Of a stretch of 64,000 bases of DNA, positions 22,099-32,300 are shown in pieces. Numbering within the stretch: position 1 is the stretch's first letter; each line of letters begins with the position of its first letter. The translations under genes and the position numbers were made by a program. Source of the stretch: Rhodococcus coprophilus NBRC 100603 (GTDB lineage Bacteria > Actinomycetota > Actinomycetes > Mycobacteriales > Mycobacteriaceae); assembly GCF_001895045.1 (NCBI RefSeq), contig NZ_BDAM01000001.1, positions 1 through 64,000 of the forward strand. Direction: 5' to 3'. The notes beneath the pieces are model-generated. The model was not told the origin of the DNA, made no database searches, and saw nothing but the letters and a program-made list of their open reading frames with translations.

Positions 22099-22144
22099 GC
22101 CACACCACGACCGAGCGTTTCCCGACAAGAAGGAGTTGGTGACC

Positions 22145-22558
22145 GTGCCCACCACACTGAATCCGTATCTCGGCTTCCGTGACACCGCGCGCCACGCGAT
22201 GGAGTTCTACCGAGACGTGTTCGGAGGTGAACTGACGATCTCCACGTTCGGGGAGATGCAGATGGGAGACCCGGGCGATGAGGACAAGGTGATGCATTCG
22301 ATGCTCACCACCGCCAAGGGAATGGTCCTGATGGGTTCCGATACCCCCGCGGCGACGGAATACATTCCCGGCACCAACTTTTCAGTTTCCATCAGCGGTG
22401 ACGACGAGGCCGAACTCCGCGGCTACTGGGACGGTTTGACCGAAGGCGGCCGAATCGACGTGCCGCTCGAGGTTGCGCCGTGGGGCGACATCTTCGGGAT
22501 GGTCACCGACAGGTTCGGAGTCGACTGGATGATCGGCATCTCCGGGGCTTCCGACTAG
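22145..22558 (+). CDS. VOC-superfamily (PhnB/glyoxalase-like) protein
   Basis: A 137-residue protein with the PhnB-type layout: NPYLGFRDTARHAMEFYRDV, then FGGELTISTFGEM, MLMG-type strand (GMVLMGSDTP) and C-terminal PWGDIFGMVTDRFGVDWMI. This family resembles glyoxalase/bleomycin-resistance folds; the substrate is unknown. GTG at 22145 has AGGAG nine bases upstream. Its stop overlaps the stop of the convergent YjbR gene. Confidence 0.85.
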   Translation: MPTTLNPYLGFRDTARHAMEFYRDVFGGELTISTFGEMQMGDPGDEDKVMHSMLTTAKGMVLMGSDTPAATEYIPGTNFSVSISGDDEAELRGYWDGLTEGGRIDVPLEVAPWGDIFGMVTDRFGVDWMIGISGASD

Positions 22559-22944
22559 CGGGCATCGAGCTCGTGGACCAGTCGCGCGGGAGCGGTGACG
22601 CGGAAGGACATATCCAGCAACTCGGCGACCTCGTCCCAGTCCACGGTGGCGCTCTCGAGGTCGAACCCGATCCATCCCGACGGACCCATGTAGGCGGGGT
22701 GGTACGTGCGCGCGTCCTGAAGCAGCGCTTCCCGCTCGGAGGCGTCCGGCTTGAGGATGAGCGAGCGCGGGAAGCTTCGTCCGGTCTCTTTCACGGTTCC
22801 GCCGTACACCGCGAACGCCGTCTTCGTATGGAAGAAGGGACGTCCGTGTGAGATCTTCTCGCCGGCGCCGGGAAACGCCAATGCCAGCTCGCGCACCCGC
22901 GCGAGCAGCGGATCTTTCTCGTCGAACATGATCGGGTGCGACAT
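22555..22944 (-). CDS. YjbR/MmcQ-family protein
   Basis: A 129-residue protein with the family features RPFFHTKTAFAVYGG, LILKPDASEREALLQDART and YMGPSGWIGFDL. These proteins have a double-wing DNA-binding-like fold and no proven biochemical role. The gene converges on and overlaps the VOC gene by 4 bases. Confidence 0.82.
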   Translation of the reverse strand: MSHPIMFDEKDPLLARVRELALAFPGAGEKISHGRPFFHTKTAFAVYGGTVKETGRSFPRSLILKPDASEREALLQDARTYHPAYMGPSGWIGFDLESATVDWDEVAELLDMSFRVTAPARLVHELDAR

Positions 22945-23040
22945 GCGGGCAGCGTACCGCCGAGTTCTGGGTGGCAGCAGCGTTCCGCGGCAGGTCGAAC
23001 GCTCGTCGTGTGGCCGGCGCCGGGGGACAGCTGTGTCCGT

Positions 23041-24063
23041 TCAACGGAGCACGGCGATGCCCTCGTGGAGGAGCGGGGTGACTCCGTCGCCGATCTTGTC
23101 GAAGCCTTCACCGACCGTCTTGCCCTGCCGGTAGCGGAAGTAGATTCCCTCGAGGATCACCGCGAGTTTGTAGTACGCCAGCGCCAGATGGAATGCCATG
23201 TCGGACACGTCGCGTCCGCCGGCCGCGTCGTAGCGGGCGAGGAGTTCGTCGTCGCTCAGGAAGCCCGGCGCCTGCGAGACCGTTGAGACGGGGAACCCGG
23301 CGTCGAGCCGCGCGAGACGCTGGTAGACGAGCAGCAGCGCCACGTCGGTCAGTGGGTCGCCGAGCGTTGCCATCTCCCAGTCGAGGACCGCGGCCACCTC
23401 GTCGTGGTCGTCGACGAGGAGATTGTCGAGCCGGAAATCTCCGTGCACAATGCCTGCGGCACCGTCGTGGGGGAGTCGTGCGACGAGCAGTTCGTGCAGC
23501 TCGTCGGCTTCTGGCAGGTCCCTGCTGCGGGAGTTCTCGAGCTGGGTGGTCCAGCGTCGCACCTGCCGGCCGAGGAATCCTTCCGGCCGGCCGAAATCTC
23601 CCAGTCCGACCGCGTTCGGGTCGACTGCATGCAGGGCTGCGAGGGTGTCGATCATGCGTTCCGAGATCGACCGTGCCCGTTCGGGTCCGAGGGGGAGCAG
23701 CTGTTCGACGGTGCGGTAGGGCGTTCCCTCCACGAGGTCCATCAGATAGAAGGGCGCGCCGATCACGTCGGGGTCCTCGCACAGGTGATGCGTCCGGGGG
23801 ACAGGCACTGCCGTTCCCGCGAGGGCGGTCAGGACGCGGTGTTCGCGCGCCATGTCGTGTGCTGTCGCGAGGACGTGACCGAGCGGGGGGCGGCGCAGGA
23901 CGAGCCGGCGGGACCCGTCCGTCAGCTCGTAGGTGAGATTGGAACGTCCACCGCTGATGAGCCGGGCGGAGAGGGGACCGTCGAACTGCCCGAATCCCAC
24001 GCTTTTCAGGTGGGCGGCGAGCTTCTCGAGGTCGAGACCTGCGGGTGCGGCTGTGTCCGTCAT
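23041..24063 (-). CDS. Phosphotransferase of the aminoglycoside-kinase (APH) fold, acyl-CoA-dehydrogenase-linked type
   Basis: A 340-residue protein. It has RLISGGRSNLTYELTDG (nucleotide loop), the Brenner motif VHGDFRLDNLLVDDHD with catalytic Asp, and VLDWEMATLGDPLTD (metal Asp). This is the pattern of the APH-like proteins related to the N-terminal half of human ACAD10/11 (mycobacterial FadE36). These act on hydroxyacyl-CoA or similar compounds rather than antibiotics. The ATG lies at 24063 with AGGATC upstream. This is the last gene on the chromosomal side of the island. Confidence 0.85.
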   Translation of the reverse strand: MTDTAAPAGLDLEKLAAHLKSVGFGQFDGPLSARLISGGRSNLTYELTDGSRRLVLRRPPLGHVLATAHDMAREHRVLTALAGTAVPVPRTHHLCEDPDVIGAPFYLMDLVEGTPYRTVEQLLPLGPERARSISERMIDTLAALHAVDPNAVGLGDFGRPEGFLGRQVRRWTTQLENSRSRDLPEADELHELLVARLPHDGAAGIVHGDFRLDNLLVDDHDEVAAVLDWEMATLGDPLTDVALLLVYQRLARLDAGFPVSTVSQAPGFLSDDELLARYDAAGGRDVSDMAFHLALAYYKLAVILEGIYFRYRQGKTVGEGFDKIGDGVTPLLHEGIAVLR

Positions 24064-24162
24064 CCAGATCCTTTCTGTTTCGACACACTATGGCGTGCAG
24101 CGGATCTCGGTGTGGGCGGAACGACCGTCAATCCTGGGAAAAATCCGGAGTCGACGGAAGCG

Positions 24163-24249
24163 ATGGATTTGCCGAATTCGCTGGGTGCGGCAACGACACC
24201 GGCACTTCCGACCAGCACGTCCACGACGGCAGCGACGACCACGAAGTGA
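24163..24249 (+). pseudogene. C-terminal tail of a truncated conjugation gene at the island edge
   Basis: A short reading frame ends SLGAATTPALPTSTSTTAATTT-K at a TGA that overlaps the GTG start of the next gene (AAGTGATC). A low-complexity Thr/Ala/Pro tail and stop/start overlap are typical of gene ends inside an operon. The body of this gene is missing, so the break with host DNA lies between 24064 and about 24165. The reading of this as a truncated gene is inference. Confidence 0.45.
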
Positions 24250-24674
24250 TCGAGCCGCTGTCCCCGCACCAGATCGACGCCGACCAGACCGCGATCACGG
24301 CCATGCAGATGATCCTGTCGTGGCAGCCCGCGGTCGACGAGAGCAAGACCGACGCCCTGATCCGGGCGACACCGTGGCTCGGCGGCGACCTGCGTGCTGT
24401 GGCCGAGGACGGTCAGCGTGCCGAGGTTCGGCCCGATGCCGACTGGCAGCAGTGGGCATCGTCGAGAGATGCCCTGACCGCGACCTGTGCGCGGTCCGAC
24501 TCGACTCCGGCCGCACCCTCGGGGATGCGCACCCTGGTCATCGACGTGACGTGCACCCAGTCGGTTCTGCACGCCAGTGGACAGAGCACCCGGCTGACCC
24601 CGCAGACCTGGCGCACCACCGTCACCCGCACCGATGACGGGTGGCGACTGACCGACTACCGATACCAGCAGTAG
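24246..24674 (+). CDS. Small conjugation-operon protein, hypothetical
   Basis: A 142-residue protein starting VIEPLSPHQIDADQTAITA. An N-terminal helix (AMQMILSWQPAVDES) is followed by a beta-rich domain (LVIDVTCTQSVLHASGQ, TWRTTVTRTDDGWRL) ending in TDYRYQQ. It is reminiscent of small NTF2-like/TrbL-neighbour proteins of actinobacterial conjugative elements. It sits 12 bases upstream of the coupling-protein gene. An upstream in-frame start at 24045 would run into host DNA, so GTG 24246 is preferred. Confidence 0.6.
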   Translation: MIEPLSPHQIDADQTAITAMQMILSWQPAVDESKTDALIRATPWLGGDLRAVAEDGQRAEVRPDADWQQWASSRDALTATCARSDSTPAAPSGMRTLVIDVTCTQSVLHASGQSTRLTPQTWRTTVTRTDDGWRLTDYRYQQ

Positions 24675-24686
24675 GGGAGAGCGCAT

Positions 24687-26684
24687 ATGGCACAGACGCG
24701 ACGCGATCGGCCTGCAAGCAGCTCCACCGCCGACGAGATGTTCCTCAAGGTGTTCCCGTTCGTCGTGGTTGCGGCGTATCTACCGACCATCGCCTACAAC
24801 CAAGGTGGGGGAGAGAACCCGAGCTGGAATCCCATCGGTGTGTTGCTGCCCCTGGCGCTGGGATCGACGCACTGGCCGGCGGACGCGACGACTGTCCTCA
24901 TCCTCGAAGTGATCCTTCTGGCCGTCGCCGCCCCGGCGATCTGGTGGGCGCTACGCAGATTCGGGGTGTTCGAGAAGCTCGAGGGCACACAGTTCGAAAA
25001 GCGCATCGACACCCTCGCCCGCACGATGGTCGATCCCCGTGAGGTGGACGAAGCCAACGCCAAGTACCTCGCTGCGAGCACCGAACGCCTCGCCCCGGCG
25101 ATCGACAAGGATCATCCCGGCTACCTCGGCATTCCCCTCGGGCAGACCGTGGTCGGTAACCGGGAGCTGCGGATGACCTGGGAGTTCGTGGCCATCGCTT
25201 TTGCCGGAGCACGGATGGGTAAGTCGGCGAGCCTGGCGATTCCGGCGATCTGCCATGCCCCGGGTGCGGCGATCGTCGCGTCGAACCGCGGTGATGTGTA
25301 CTCCCACACCGTCGGCCTGCGCCGTAAGACCGGGCGGGTGTGGGTGTTCGACCTCCAAGGCGTGACCACCGGTGACCGGCAGGAGCGGGCCTCGTTCTGG
25401 TTCAATCCGCTGCGCACGGTGACCGATCTGCCGTCCGCCGCGCAAGTGTGTGGGTACTTCATCTCGGCGGCCACCGACGCCGGCGCCCGCGTCGACGCCT
25501 ACTTCGACGGCAATGCCCGCGATCTGTTCGCCTCGTACATGCTCGCCGCCGCACTGGCCGGCGGGGACATTCGGCACGTCGTCGAATGGCTCACCAACAC
25601 CCAGTCACAGATCCCGCCGGCGATTCTCGAGCAGTACGGCTATCCCGAACTCGCCCGGACGATGCGCGGCAAGCAGGCCGTCAACGCCAAGCAGCGTGAC
25701 GGCTTCTACGACATGGCCCGCCGGTTCCTCGCACCGTTGGACGAACCCCGCTATGCCGAAGCGGTATTGCCGAACCGGCGCATGGTCATCGGCACCGACG
25801 GCGGCGGCACCATCGTGGCGTCCCTCGGCCAGAAGGTCCACGACCTGCCGGAGTTCATCGCCGCGGAGTTCGTCACGCGCACCGACACCATGTATGCGAT
25901 GTCCAAGGACGGTCCCGGCTCGTCCTCGGCCATTTCGAGTGCTCTGGTCGGGCAGATCCTCAGCTGCGCGGAGGAATACTCCGAGCAGCAGGAATCGGAG
26001 CGGATGCCGATCCCGTTCACCGCGGTGCTCGACGAGGCCGCGAATATCTGCAAGCTCGAAGACCTGCCGCGCTGGTACTCGCACTTCGGTGGCCGCGGCA
26101 TCATCCTCATCACCTTCTTTCAGTCCCCGTCGCAGGGGGAGAAGGTGTGGGGCCGGGAAGCATTCAAGGCGATGGTCGATGCGTGCAGCGTGACCTGGTA
26201 CGGCGGCAACGTCGAGGACGACGCCTATCTCTCCGGTCTGGTCGATGCGGTCGGCACGCACTATGTCGATACCGAGTCCCGCAACCGTGGCACCGGCTTT
26301 TTCTCCAGCAATCAGGCCACGGTGTCGAACAACTGGCAGAAGGAAACCATCTTCGAAAAGCGGGACCTGCGGGCCCTGCCGAAAACTCGCGCGTTGGTCA
26401 CCATCGGCGGCTCCACACCGATCCTGGTGCGCAAAGGGTTCTGGGGGAACTCACCGTTCGCCGAGGAGATCCGCCAGTCCCGGCGCGACAGCAAGCAACA
26501 CGCCCCGCCGCAGCAGAAGGAACTGCCGGTCGGGCTGTCCGACCAGGTTGCACCTGTGGTGACCGCACCCTTGATGCAGTCACCGGACATTTACGACCTG
26601 ACGCCGGCGCCGACGAGCGAGCCGACGGCCGGATCGTCTCGTGCCGATTCTCTTTTCAACTCCGAGTTCATGGCGAAGGACTGA
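24687..26684 (+). CDS. VirD4/TraG-type coupling protein (T4CP)
   Basis: A 665-residue membrane ATPase that brings the relaxase-DNA complex to a conjugation channel. Two N-terminal membrane helices (about 20-38 and 69-89) precede Walker A GARMGKS (174-180), FDLQGVTTGDRQ, and Walker B-like TAVLDEAANICK (about 445-456) followed by FGGRGIILITFFQSPSQG. The C-terminal tail is disordered. GGGGAG lies seven bases before the ATG. No relaxase head, VirB4 or other channel genes are present nearby, so this is a remnant of a larger element. Confidence 0.9.
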   Translation: MAQTRRDRPASSSTADEMFLKVFPFVVVAAYLPTIAYNQGGGENPSWNPIGVLLPLALGSTHWPADATTVLILEVILLAVAAPAIWWALRRFGVFEKLEGTQFEKRIDTLARTMVDPREVDEANAKYLAASTERLAPAIDKDHPGYLGIPLGQTVVGNRELRMTWEFVAIAFAGARMGKSASLAIPAICHAPGAAIVASNRGDVYSHTVGLRRKTGRVWVFDLQGVTTGDRQERASFWFNPLRTVTDLPSAAQVCGYFISAATDAGARVDAYFDGNARDLFASYMLAAALAGGDIRHVVEWLTNTQSQIPPAILEQYGYPELARTMRGKQAVNAKQRDGFYDMARRFLAPLDEPRYAEAVLPNRRMVIGTDGGGTIVASLGQKVHDLPEFIAAEFVTRTDTMYAMSKDGPGSSSAISSALVGQILSCAEEYSEQQESERMPIPFTAVLDEAANICKLEDLPRWYSHFGGRGIILITFFQSPSQGEKVWGREAFKAMVDACSVTWYGGNVEDDAYLSGLVDAVGTHYVDTESRNRGTGFFSSNQATVSNNWQKETIFEKRDLRALPKTRALVTIGGSTPILVRKGFWGNSPFAEEIRQSRRDSKQHAPPQQKELPVGLSDQVAPVVTAPLMQSPDIYDLTPAPTSEPTAGSSRADSLFNSEFMAKD

Positions 26685-26686
26685 AC

Positions 26687-27199
26687 ATGATTGATTTTGC
26701 ACCGGCTGCCGGCGACGAATGGGATGCGGGCAACGAAGCACCCGATGGTGACGACCTCGAACTCGACGATGACCTGGAAGACGACCTCGAGGATCACGAT
26801 CCGGGGGAAGCTCGCATCGAACCCAAGTTCGCGAACGTCGTGGAGTTCGTCCAGGGCTACTTCCTGCCGGTGATCCGGCGCCGGATCAGCGACAACGACG
26901 GTGGCCTGTCCTGGGATTCACGCTGGTGGGCGTACCCGGAGGTCGTCGCCCGCCTGACCGCGCTGCACTACGCATGGGAAGAAGCCCGCGTGTCCGACTC
27001 CGCATCGGCGATGTCGTCGTGGTGGATCCAACACCTCGAACCACACCTGCGGATCATCCTCGACGGTGACACCGGGCCGATGGCCAACGCCAAAGCCGAT
27101 CGCAGCTTCATGGGATGGCCGGCGATGCCGTCCGATCCCGTGCCCGCTGCCGTTCTCGACGCGCTCTTGAATCAGAATAATTCCCGGACAGAAGGATAA
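26687..27199 (+). CDS. DUF4913 protein
   Basis: A 170-residue protein. It has an acidic N-terminal run (DGDDLELDDDLEDDLED) and the DUF4913 core FVQGYFLPVIRRRI, LSWDSRWWAYPEVVARLTAL, WWIQHLEPHLRIILDGD. This family occurs next to the coupling protein in actinobacterial conjugative plasmids and ICEs. The gene starts two bases after the T4CP stop. The function is unknown. Confidence 0.8.
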   Translation: MIDFAPAAGDEWDAGNEAPDGDDLELDDDLEDDLEDHDPGEARIEPKFANVVEFVQGYFLPVIRRRISDNDGGLSWDSRWWAYPEVVARLTALHYAWEEARVSDSASAMSSWWIQHLEPHLRIILDGDTGPMANAKADRSFMGWPAMPSDPVPAAVLDALLNQNNSRTEG

Positions 27200-27286
27200 G
27201 CTAGGCCGGGGTATGGCTGCATAACACCGCCGAGAGCGTCCGCGGGTAACACGACCACCATTCCCGATGCCACTTATCCTTTCGTC

Positions 27287-29065
27287 ATGGCCGCAACCCC
27301 GTACGATCCCGCCCAAATGTTGGCTATGTCGATGCATGCCAGTCCCGGTGTCTACGCATTGCTCGTCGGTTCCGGCATCTCCCGCAGTGCCGGGGTCGGC
27401 ACAGGCTGGGACATCACGAAGGAACTCGCCACCCGCAAAGCCGCCCTGGAGCGCAACCAGGACGACCCAGGACCTCAGTTCAACGTCGAGCAGTGGTGGG
27501 CGGAAACCTACCCTGACCTCGAACTCGGTTACAGTGCAGTGCTCGGCTCCAGCGGTCTGACACAAGCCGACCGCAGAAAGCTTCTCGAGAAGTTCTTCAC
27601 GCCCACCGACGAGGATCTTGCCGCCGGCCGCAAGCTTCCGGCCCCAGCGCATGAGGCGATCGCACGTCTGGTCAAACGAGGTACCGTTCGGGTCATCGTC
27701 ACGACCAACTTCGACGATCTCATCGAAAAGGCACTCAATGCTATCGGTGTCCCTTACCAGGTCATCTCTTCGCCGGAAGAGATTGCAGGCAGCGAGCCGC
27801 TTGTTCACAGCGCGTGCACTGTCATCAAAGTTCATGGCGACTTCAAACGGATCAACGTGCTCAATACCGAGGAAGAGCTCAAGGCATATCACGAAGACCT
27901 CGACGGCCTTCTCGATCAAGTATTCGACGACTACGGACTTCTCACCTGTGGTTGGTCTGCCGACTGGGATACGGCTCTGGTCGCTGCGATCACTCGAGCG
28001 CCAGCGCGCCGCTATCCGCTCTACTGGGCTGCGCGGGGTGTGTTGGGTGAAAACGCGTCGCAACTACTTGATGCAAGGAAGGGAGCCACGATCGAGATCC
28101 AGGACGCGGACAGCTTCCTCCGCGCTCTGGCCGACCAACTCGAAATCCTTGACCGCATGGCGAACCCGCCACTGACACGAGACATGGCCATCGGACAGCT
28201 CAAGCGGTATCTCCCCGATCCCCTTCGCCGGCTCGACCTTCGTGATCTGCTCGACGGTGAAATCCAGCGAATCCGGACCGTGCTGCACAAGCGACCACTG
28301 AGTCCGGAGCACCCAGTACCGTGGAAAGCCGATCTGGACGAGCTCACCGACCACGCCGAGCTGCTCATGCACCTGGTAGCGAACGGCATCACATTCGACA
28401 CAGACCATAAGCACGATGACCTTTGGGTGTGGGTGGTCGAACAGCTTCTACGAGCACGGCGGGTACCTCAGCCCGGTGAGGCAGTAAACGGGGCGTGGGT
28501 TCGGCAAACTGGCGTACCAGCTTTCTTTGTGCTCAAAGCAGCGAGTTTCGCAGCAATCGCCAGCGGCCGCGACGACCTGTTTCTCCGTCTGCATCTCGAG
28601 CCGACCGGCTCGGATCGTGGACACTTAGATTCGGCCACAGGCGCGGAGCTACGCGAGGTACCCGCCTGGCGAGTCCTGTACGAATACCGTCTCTTCGAGG
28701 ATGACTCCTACAACGCGCTGAAAGAAGAGAGCCCCACGATGTCGTTGCCGATTCGCCAGCGTCTCAAGAGTACCTTGATGCCGTTGGTCAGCGACGACAC
28801 CGCCTTCGAGCTTCTCTCCGATCGGGTCGAGTACCGGGTGGGGCTTCTGCATCAGCATTTCGGCAGGCAAGGTATTTGGGCCCCCGCGGTCGAATCACTT
28901 CGTGAGGTCTGGCGGGAGAGCAACGACCCACAGCTGCACCAGGATGACTTCGATGAGAACGCCGATCTCAACGCGTGGACAAACGCGCTCTCGGTGCCAA
29001 GCGACACGCTGCAAGATACCCAGATTGGCTTGCACAACTTCGTTCTGCAGAACCGAATCCACTGA
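27287..29065 (+). CDS. SIR2-domain protein, probable antiphage NADase
   Basis: A 592-residue protein. The N-terminal ~290 residues are a SIR2 (sirtuin/TIR-like NAD-binding) domain: LLVGSGISRSAGV (GSGIS 28-32), VTTNFDDLIEKAL (about 138-150), VIKVHGDFKR (His about 183) and LLTCGWSADWDTAL. The C-terminal ~300 residues are helical with no known motif. Such SIR2-plus-helical proteins deplete NAD in phage defence (Thoeris ThsA, DSR and related families). The gene is alone, between conjugation genes and a restriction operon, and converges on hsdR. The defence role is inferred from domain and context. Confidence 0.8.
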   Translation: MAATPYDPAQMLAMSMHASPGVYALLVGSGISRSAGVGTGWDITKELATRKAALERNQDDPGPQFNVEQWWAETYPDLELGYSAVLGSSGLTQADRRKLLEKFFTPTDEDLAAGRKLPAPAHEAIARLVKRGTVRVIVTTNFDDLIEKALNAIGVPYQVISSPEEIAGSEPLVHSACTVIKVHGDFKRINVLNTEEELKAYHEDLDGLLDQVFDDYGLLTCGWSADWDTALVAAITRAPARRYPLYWAARGVLGENASQLLDARKGATIEIQDADSFLRALADQLEILDRMANPPLTRDMAIGQLKRYLPDPLRRLDLRDLLDGEIQRIRTVLHKRPLSPEHPVPWKADLDELTDHAELLMHLVANGITFDTDHKHDDLWVWVVEQLLRARRVPQPGEAVNGAWVRQTGVPAFFVLKAASFAAIASGRDDLFLRLHLEPTGSDRGHLDSATGAELREVPAWRVLYEYRLFEDDSYNALKEESPTMSLPIRQRLKSTLMPLVSDDTAFELLSDRVEYRVGLLHQHFGRQGIWAPAVESLREVWRESNDPQLHQDDFDENADLNAWTNALSVPSDTLQDTQIGLHNFVLQNRIH

Positions 29066-29324
29066 CCTATCGGTTCGGCAGTCGCCTGGGCCGATGGAGA
29101 TGCACCGTTGACTGGTTAGTAGCCAGCTGTGAGTTCTGGTCGGTGGGGTGACACTCATATCGGGGACGACCGCTCATCGCGCCACCGATCGGGGGTCTTC
29201 GCTCATCGCAGCCCCCGGGTGCGACAGCAGTTCTTGGCTCAGTTGGTTCAGATCGACGAGCGAGTGCAGCGGGCCACCTCGTCGTCGCCGACCGGGTTGA
29301 TTGCGGAGGTGATGCATCGGGCGG
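29066..29324. other. Intergenic region between convergent SIR2 gene and hsdR
   Basis: About 260 bases. The only open frame (29129-29371, +) overlaps the end of hsdR, is rich in Arg/Ser and has no recognisable domain, so I do not call it. I see no clear terminator. Confidence 0.4.
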
Positions 29325-32300
29325 CTACTGATCGATCGCCGCCTCGTAGAAAGCGTCCGCGAGCGCCATGATGACAGCGTTGATCGCGGGACCGTCGCTG
29401 AAGAAGTAGTCGGCCATGGTGTTGTGGGCTTCCTGGTTGTCGACGACCGCGTCCATGACCGCGGACTGGAAGTCCTGCGATTCCATGAACTGCTTCCTCG
29501 AGTTCACCTTGGTCTGGTTGACCAAGTCCGGGTAAGCGAGCAGCCGCTGCACCAGTCCTTGCACGAACTCACGAACCTGCGACTGGGTGAAAGCCTCGGC
29601 GCCGAAGAGGTCATTCATCTTGTCGATAACGACCTGCAAGGCGACGTACTTCGGCTCCTTCCGGGCGCCAGTGCCGGCGGCGCTGATCCCTTTGAGCTGA
29701 CCGCTACCGGTAAGTGAGATGTCGACCGTAGCCGCCTTGGTGTGCCTGGCCCGGACCAGCACTACGCCGGAAAGATCGACCTCCGCGGTCCAAGAGGACT
29801 CTGCAATGACCTTGTCCAGTAACCGCAAGAAGATTGACAGCATCTCCATGTACGGGTCGCCGTAGTCCACGATCTGGCTCATGAAGTCGTAGAGCCTGAC
29901 GTAGGTGGAGACGTCCTTGCGGAACAGGTCCAGGGCGTTGAGGGTGACCTTGTCGTCGGCCTCGATCGCGGCCGCATAGCGGCGAGCGAATTCGTGTTTG
30001 GCCGGGCTGATCGCGGCCGAGAGGGCATTGTTTCCCTTGCGGGTGACCCACAATTCCGCGATCTCGCGCACCTGCTCGGGGGTGTAGATCCCGGACTGGG
30101 CGAGCTTGGTGGCGAGATGGACGACGACGTATGGGTCGGTTTCGGTTTCGAGGGTGGCGTTGATGAAATACGGCTCGAATGAAGCGCGGATGTCTTCGGG
30201 CTTGTTCACGAAGTCGATGACGAACGTCTTGCGCTTCTGCTCCCCACCTGCGGTGCGATGCGTGCGGTTGAGCCGGGAGAGGGTCTGCACGGCAGTGACC
30301 CCGGAGAGTTTCTTGTCGACGTACATCGCCGACAGCAATGGCTGGTCGAACCCGGTTTGGAGCTTGTTGGCAACCAGCATGATCCGGTATGTCGTGCCCT
30401 TGAAGGCGGCGACCAGGTCAGAGCCGGCGCCAGGATTGAGATTGGCTTCGGTGAACTCGTCGTCCTTGCTCGGCTGCGGTTCCCAGTCCGGAGCCCACTG
30501 CTCGTCCTCGTCCATAGCCACCGAACCGGAGAAGGCTACCAAGGTGCGATAGTTGTACGAGGCGTCCACGGCGGCTCGTTTGGCGATGTAGGCGTCGATC
30601 GCCTTCTTGTACTTCACCGCGGCCTTGCGTGAATCGGTCACCACCATCGCTTTCGCCCTGCCTTCGAGCAGGTGGGCGACGTTGGTATGGAAGTGCTCGA
30701 CGATGATCTGTACCTTCTGGCTGATGTTGGTGGGGTGCAGTTTCACCCACCGCATCAACCCTTTACGTGCCGTGGCCTCCTCCACTTCGCCGCCGTCGCC
30801 GCTCTCGGCGTTGCCGGCGATTCTCAGTGCGGTGTCGTAGGTTTGGTAGCCCTTGAGCACGTCGAGGATGTAGCCCTCCTCGATCGCCTGGCGCATCGAG
30901 TACAGGTGGAACGAGGTCGGCTTCCCGTCAATGCCTTTGCGTCCGAACAGTTCGAGGGTCTTGTTCTTCGGTGTCGCGGTGAACGCGAGGTAGGAGATGT
31001 TCTGAGACTCGGCCCGCTCGGTCATTTCCGAGGCCAGGATCGCCTCGACGTCGACCTCGCCGCCCTCCTCGATCTCGTTGACCTCTTCGGCGGTCAGGAC
31101 AGCCTTGAGTTTTTTGGAGACCTCGCCGGTCTGCGAGGAGTGCGCCTCGTCGGCGATCACTGCGAACCGCCGCCCCTTGAGCGAGGACTCCTTCCGAACC
31201 GCCTCGAGAGCGTAGGGGAAGGTCTGCACCGTCACCGCGATGATCAGCTCCCCGGTCTTGAGCGCGGTCGCCAGCAGCCCGGATTTCGACTTCGCCCCCG
31301 CCTTACGAACGTCCTCCGGGCTGATCGTAGACACGATCTTCCCCGACCCGTCGATCTGCCGGATCGCCTCCTGCAGTTGCCCATCGAGCACGGTGCGGTC
31401 CACGACCACGATCACCGAGTCGAAGACTTTCTCGTCGTCGACGTGCAGACGGGCGAGCCGGTGCGCGGTCCAGGCGATGGTGTTCGTCTTTCCGGATCCT
31501 GCTGAGTGTTCGATCAGGTAGCGATGCCCCACTCCTTCCTCGCGGACCGCGGCGACGATGTTCGTCACGGCTTCCCACTGGTGGAAGCGGGGGAAGAGCA
31601 TGGTCGTGCGCCGAGCCGATATCCCGGTCGCGACATCCCACTCCTGCTTGGTCTCCACGATCATCAGTCGGCCGATGATGGTGAGCCAGGCGTGCTTCTC
31701 CCAGACCCGTTCCCATAGGTACGCCGTAGCCGACTGACCGCCTTCGGCCGGTGGGTTGCCCGCCCCGCCTTTGTAGCCCATGTTGAACGGCAGGAAGTGG
31801 GTCTTCTCGCCCTCAAGGCGGGTGGTCATCGCGGCAAGGTCGTTGGAGACCGCGAAGTGCACCAGCGCCCGGTGTCCGAAGGACAGCAGCGGCTCGGGTC
31901 GGCCGTTGGTCAGCGGATGGCGGGCCTTGCGGTATTGGTTGATCGCCTCGTCGAGGGATTGGGTGAAGTCGGTCTTGAGTTCCACGGTGGCGACCGGGAT
32001 TCCGTTGATGAAGAAGACCAGGTCGATGCTGCGCTGATCGGCGGTGGAGAAGTGCACCTGCCGCATCACCCGCACCCGCATCGCCGCATATTGGGCGCTG
32101 GTGGTCGCGTTCAGGCTGGTCTCGGGACGGAACTGCGCCATCTTCAACCGGCCACCACCGATGTACTGCACCCCGTTGCGCAGGATGTTCAGCGTCCCGC
32201 CACCGTGGTCCAATGGCTTGTCGAGCGCCGTGGTGAGTACGTCGAGGAACTTCGCCTGCGATCCCGCCGCCTTCAACGCTTTCTCGTACGCCGACTTCTG

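Noticed and set aside
24045-24245. N-terminal extension of the small conjugation protein
   Set aside because: It would be read through host DNA antisense to the phosphotransferase promoter, and the GTG at 24246 overlaps the previous stop in operon fashion.
29129-29371. Small + strand gene between the SIR2 gene and hsdR
   Set aside because: It overlaps the hsdR end, is of biased composition and has no recognisable feature.
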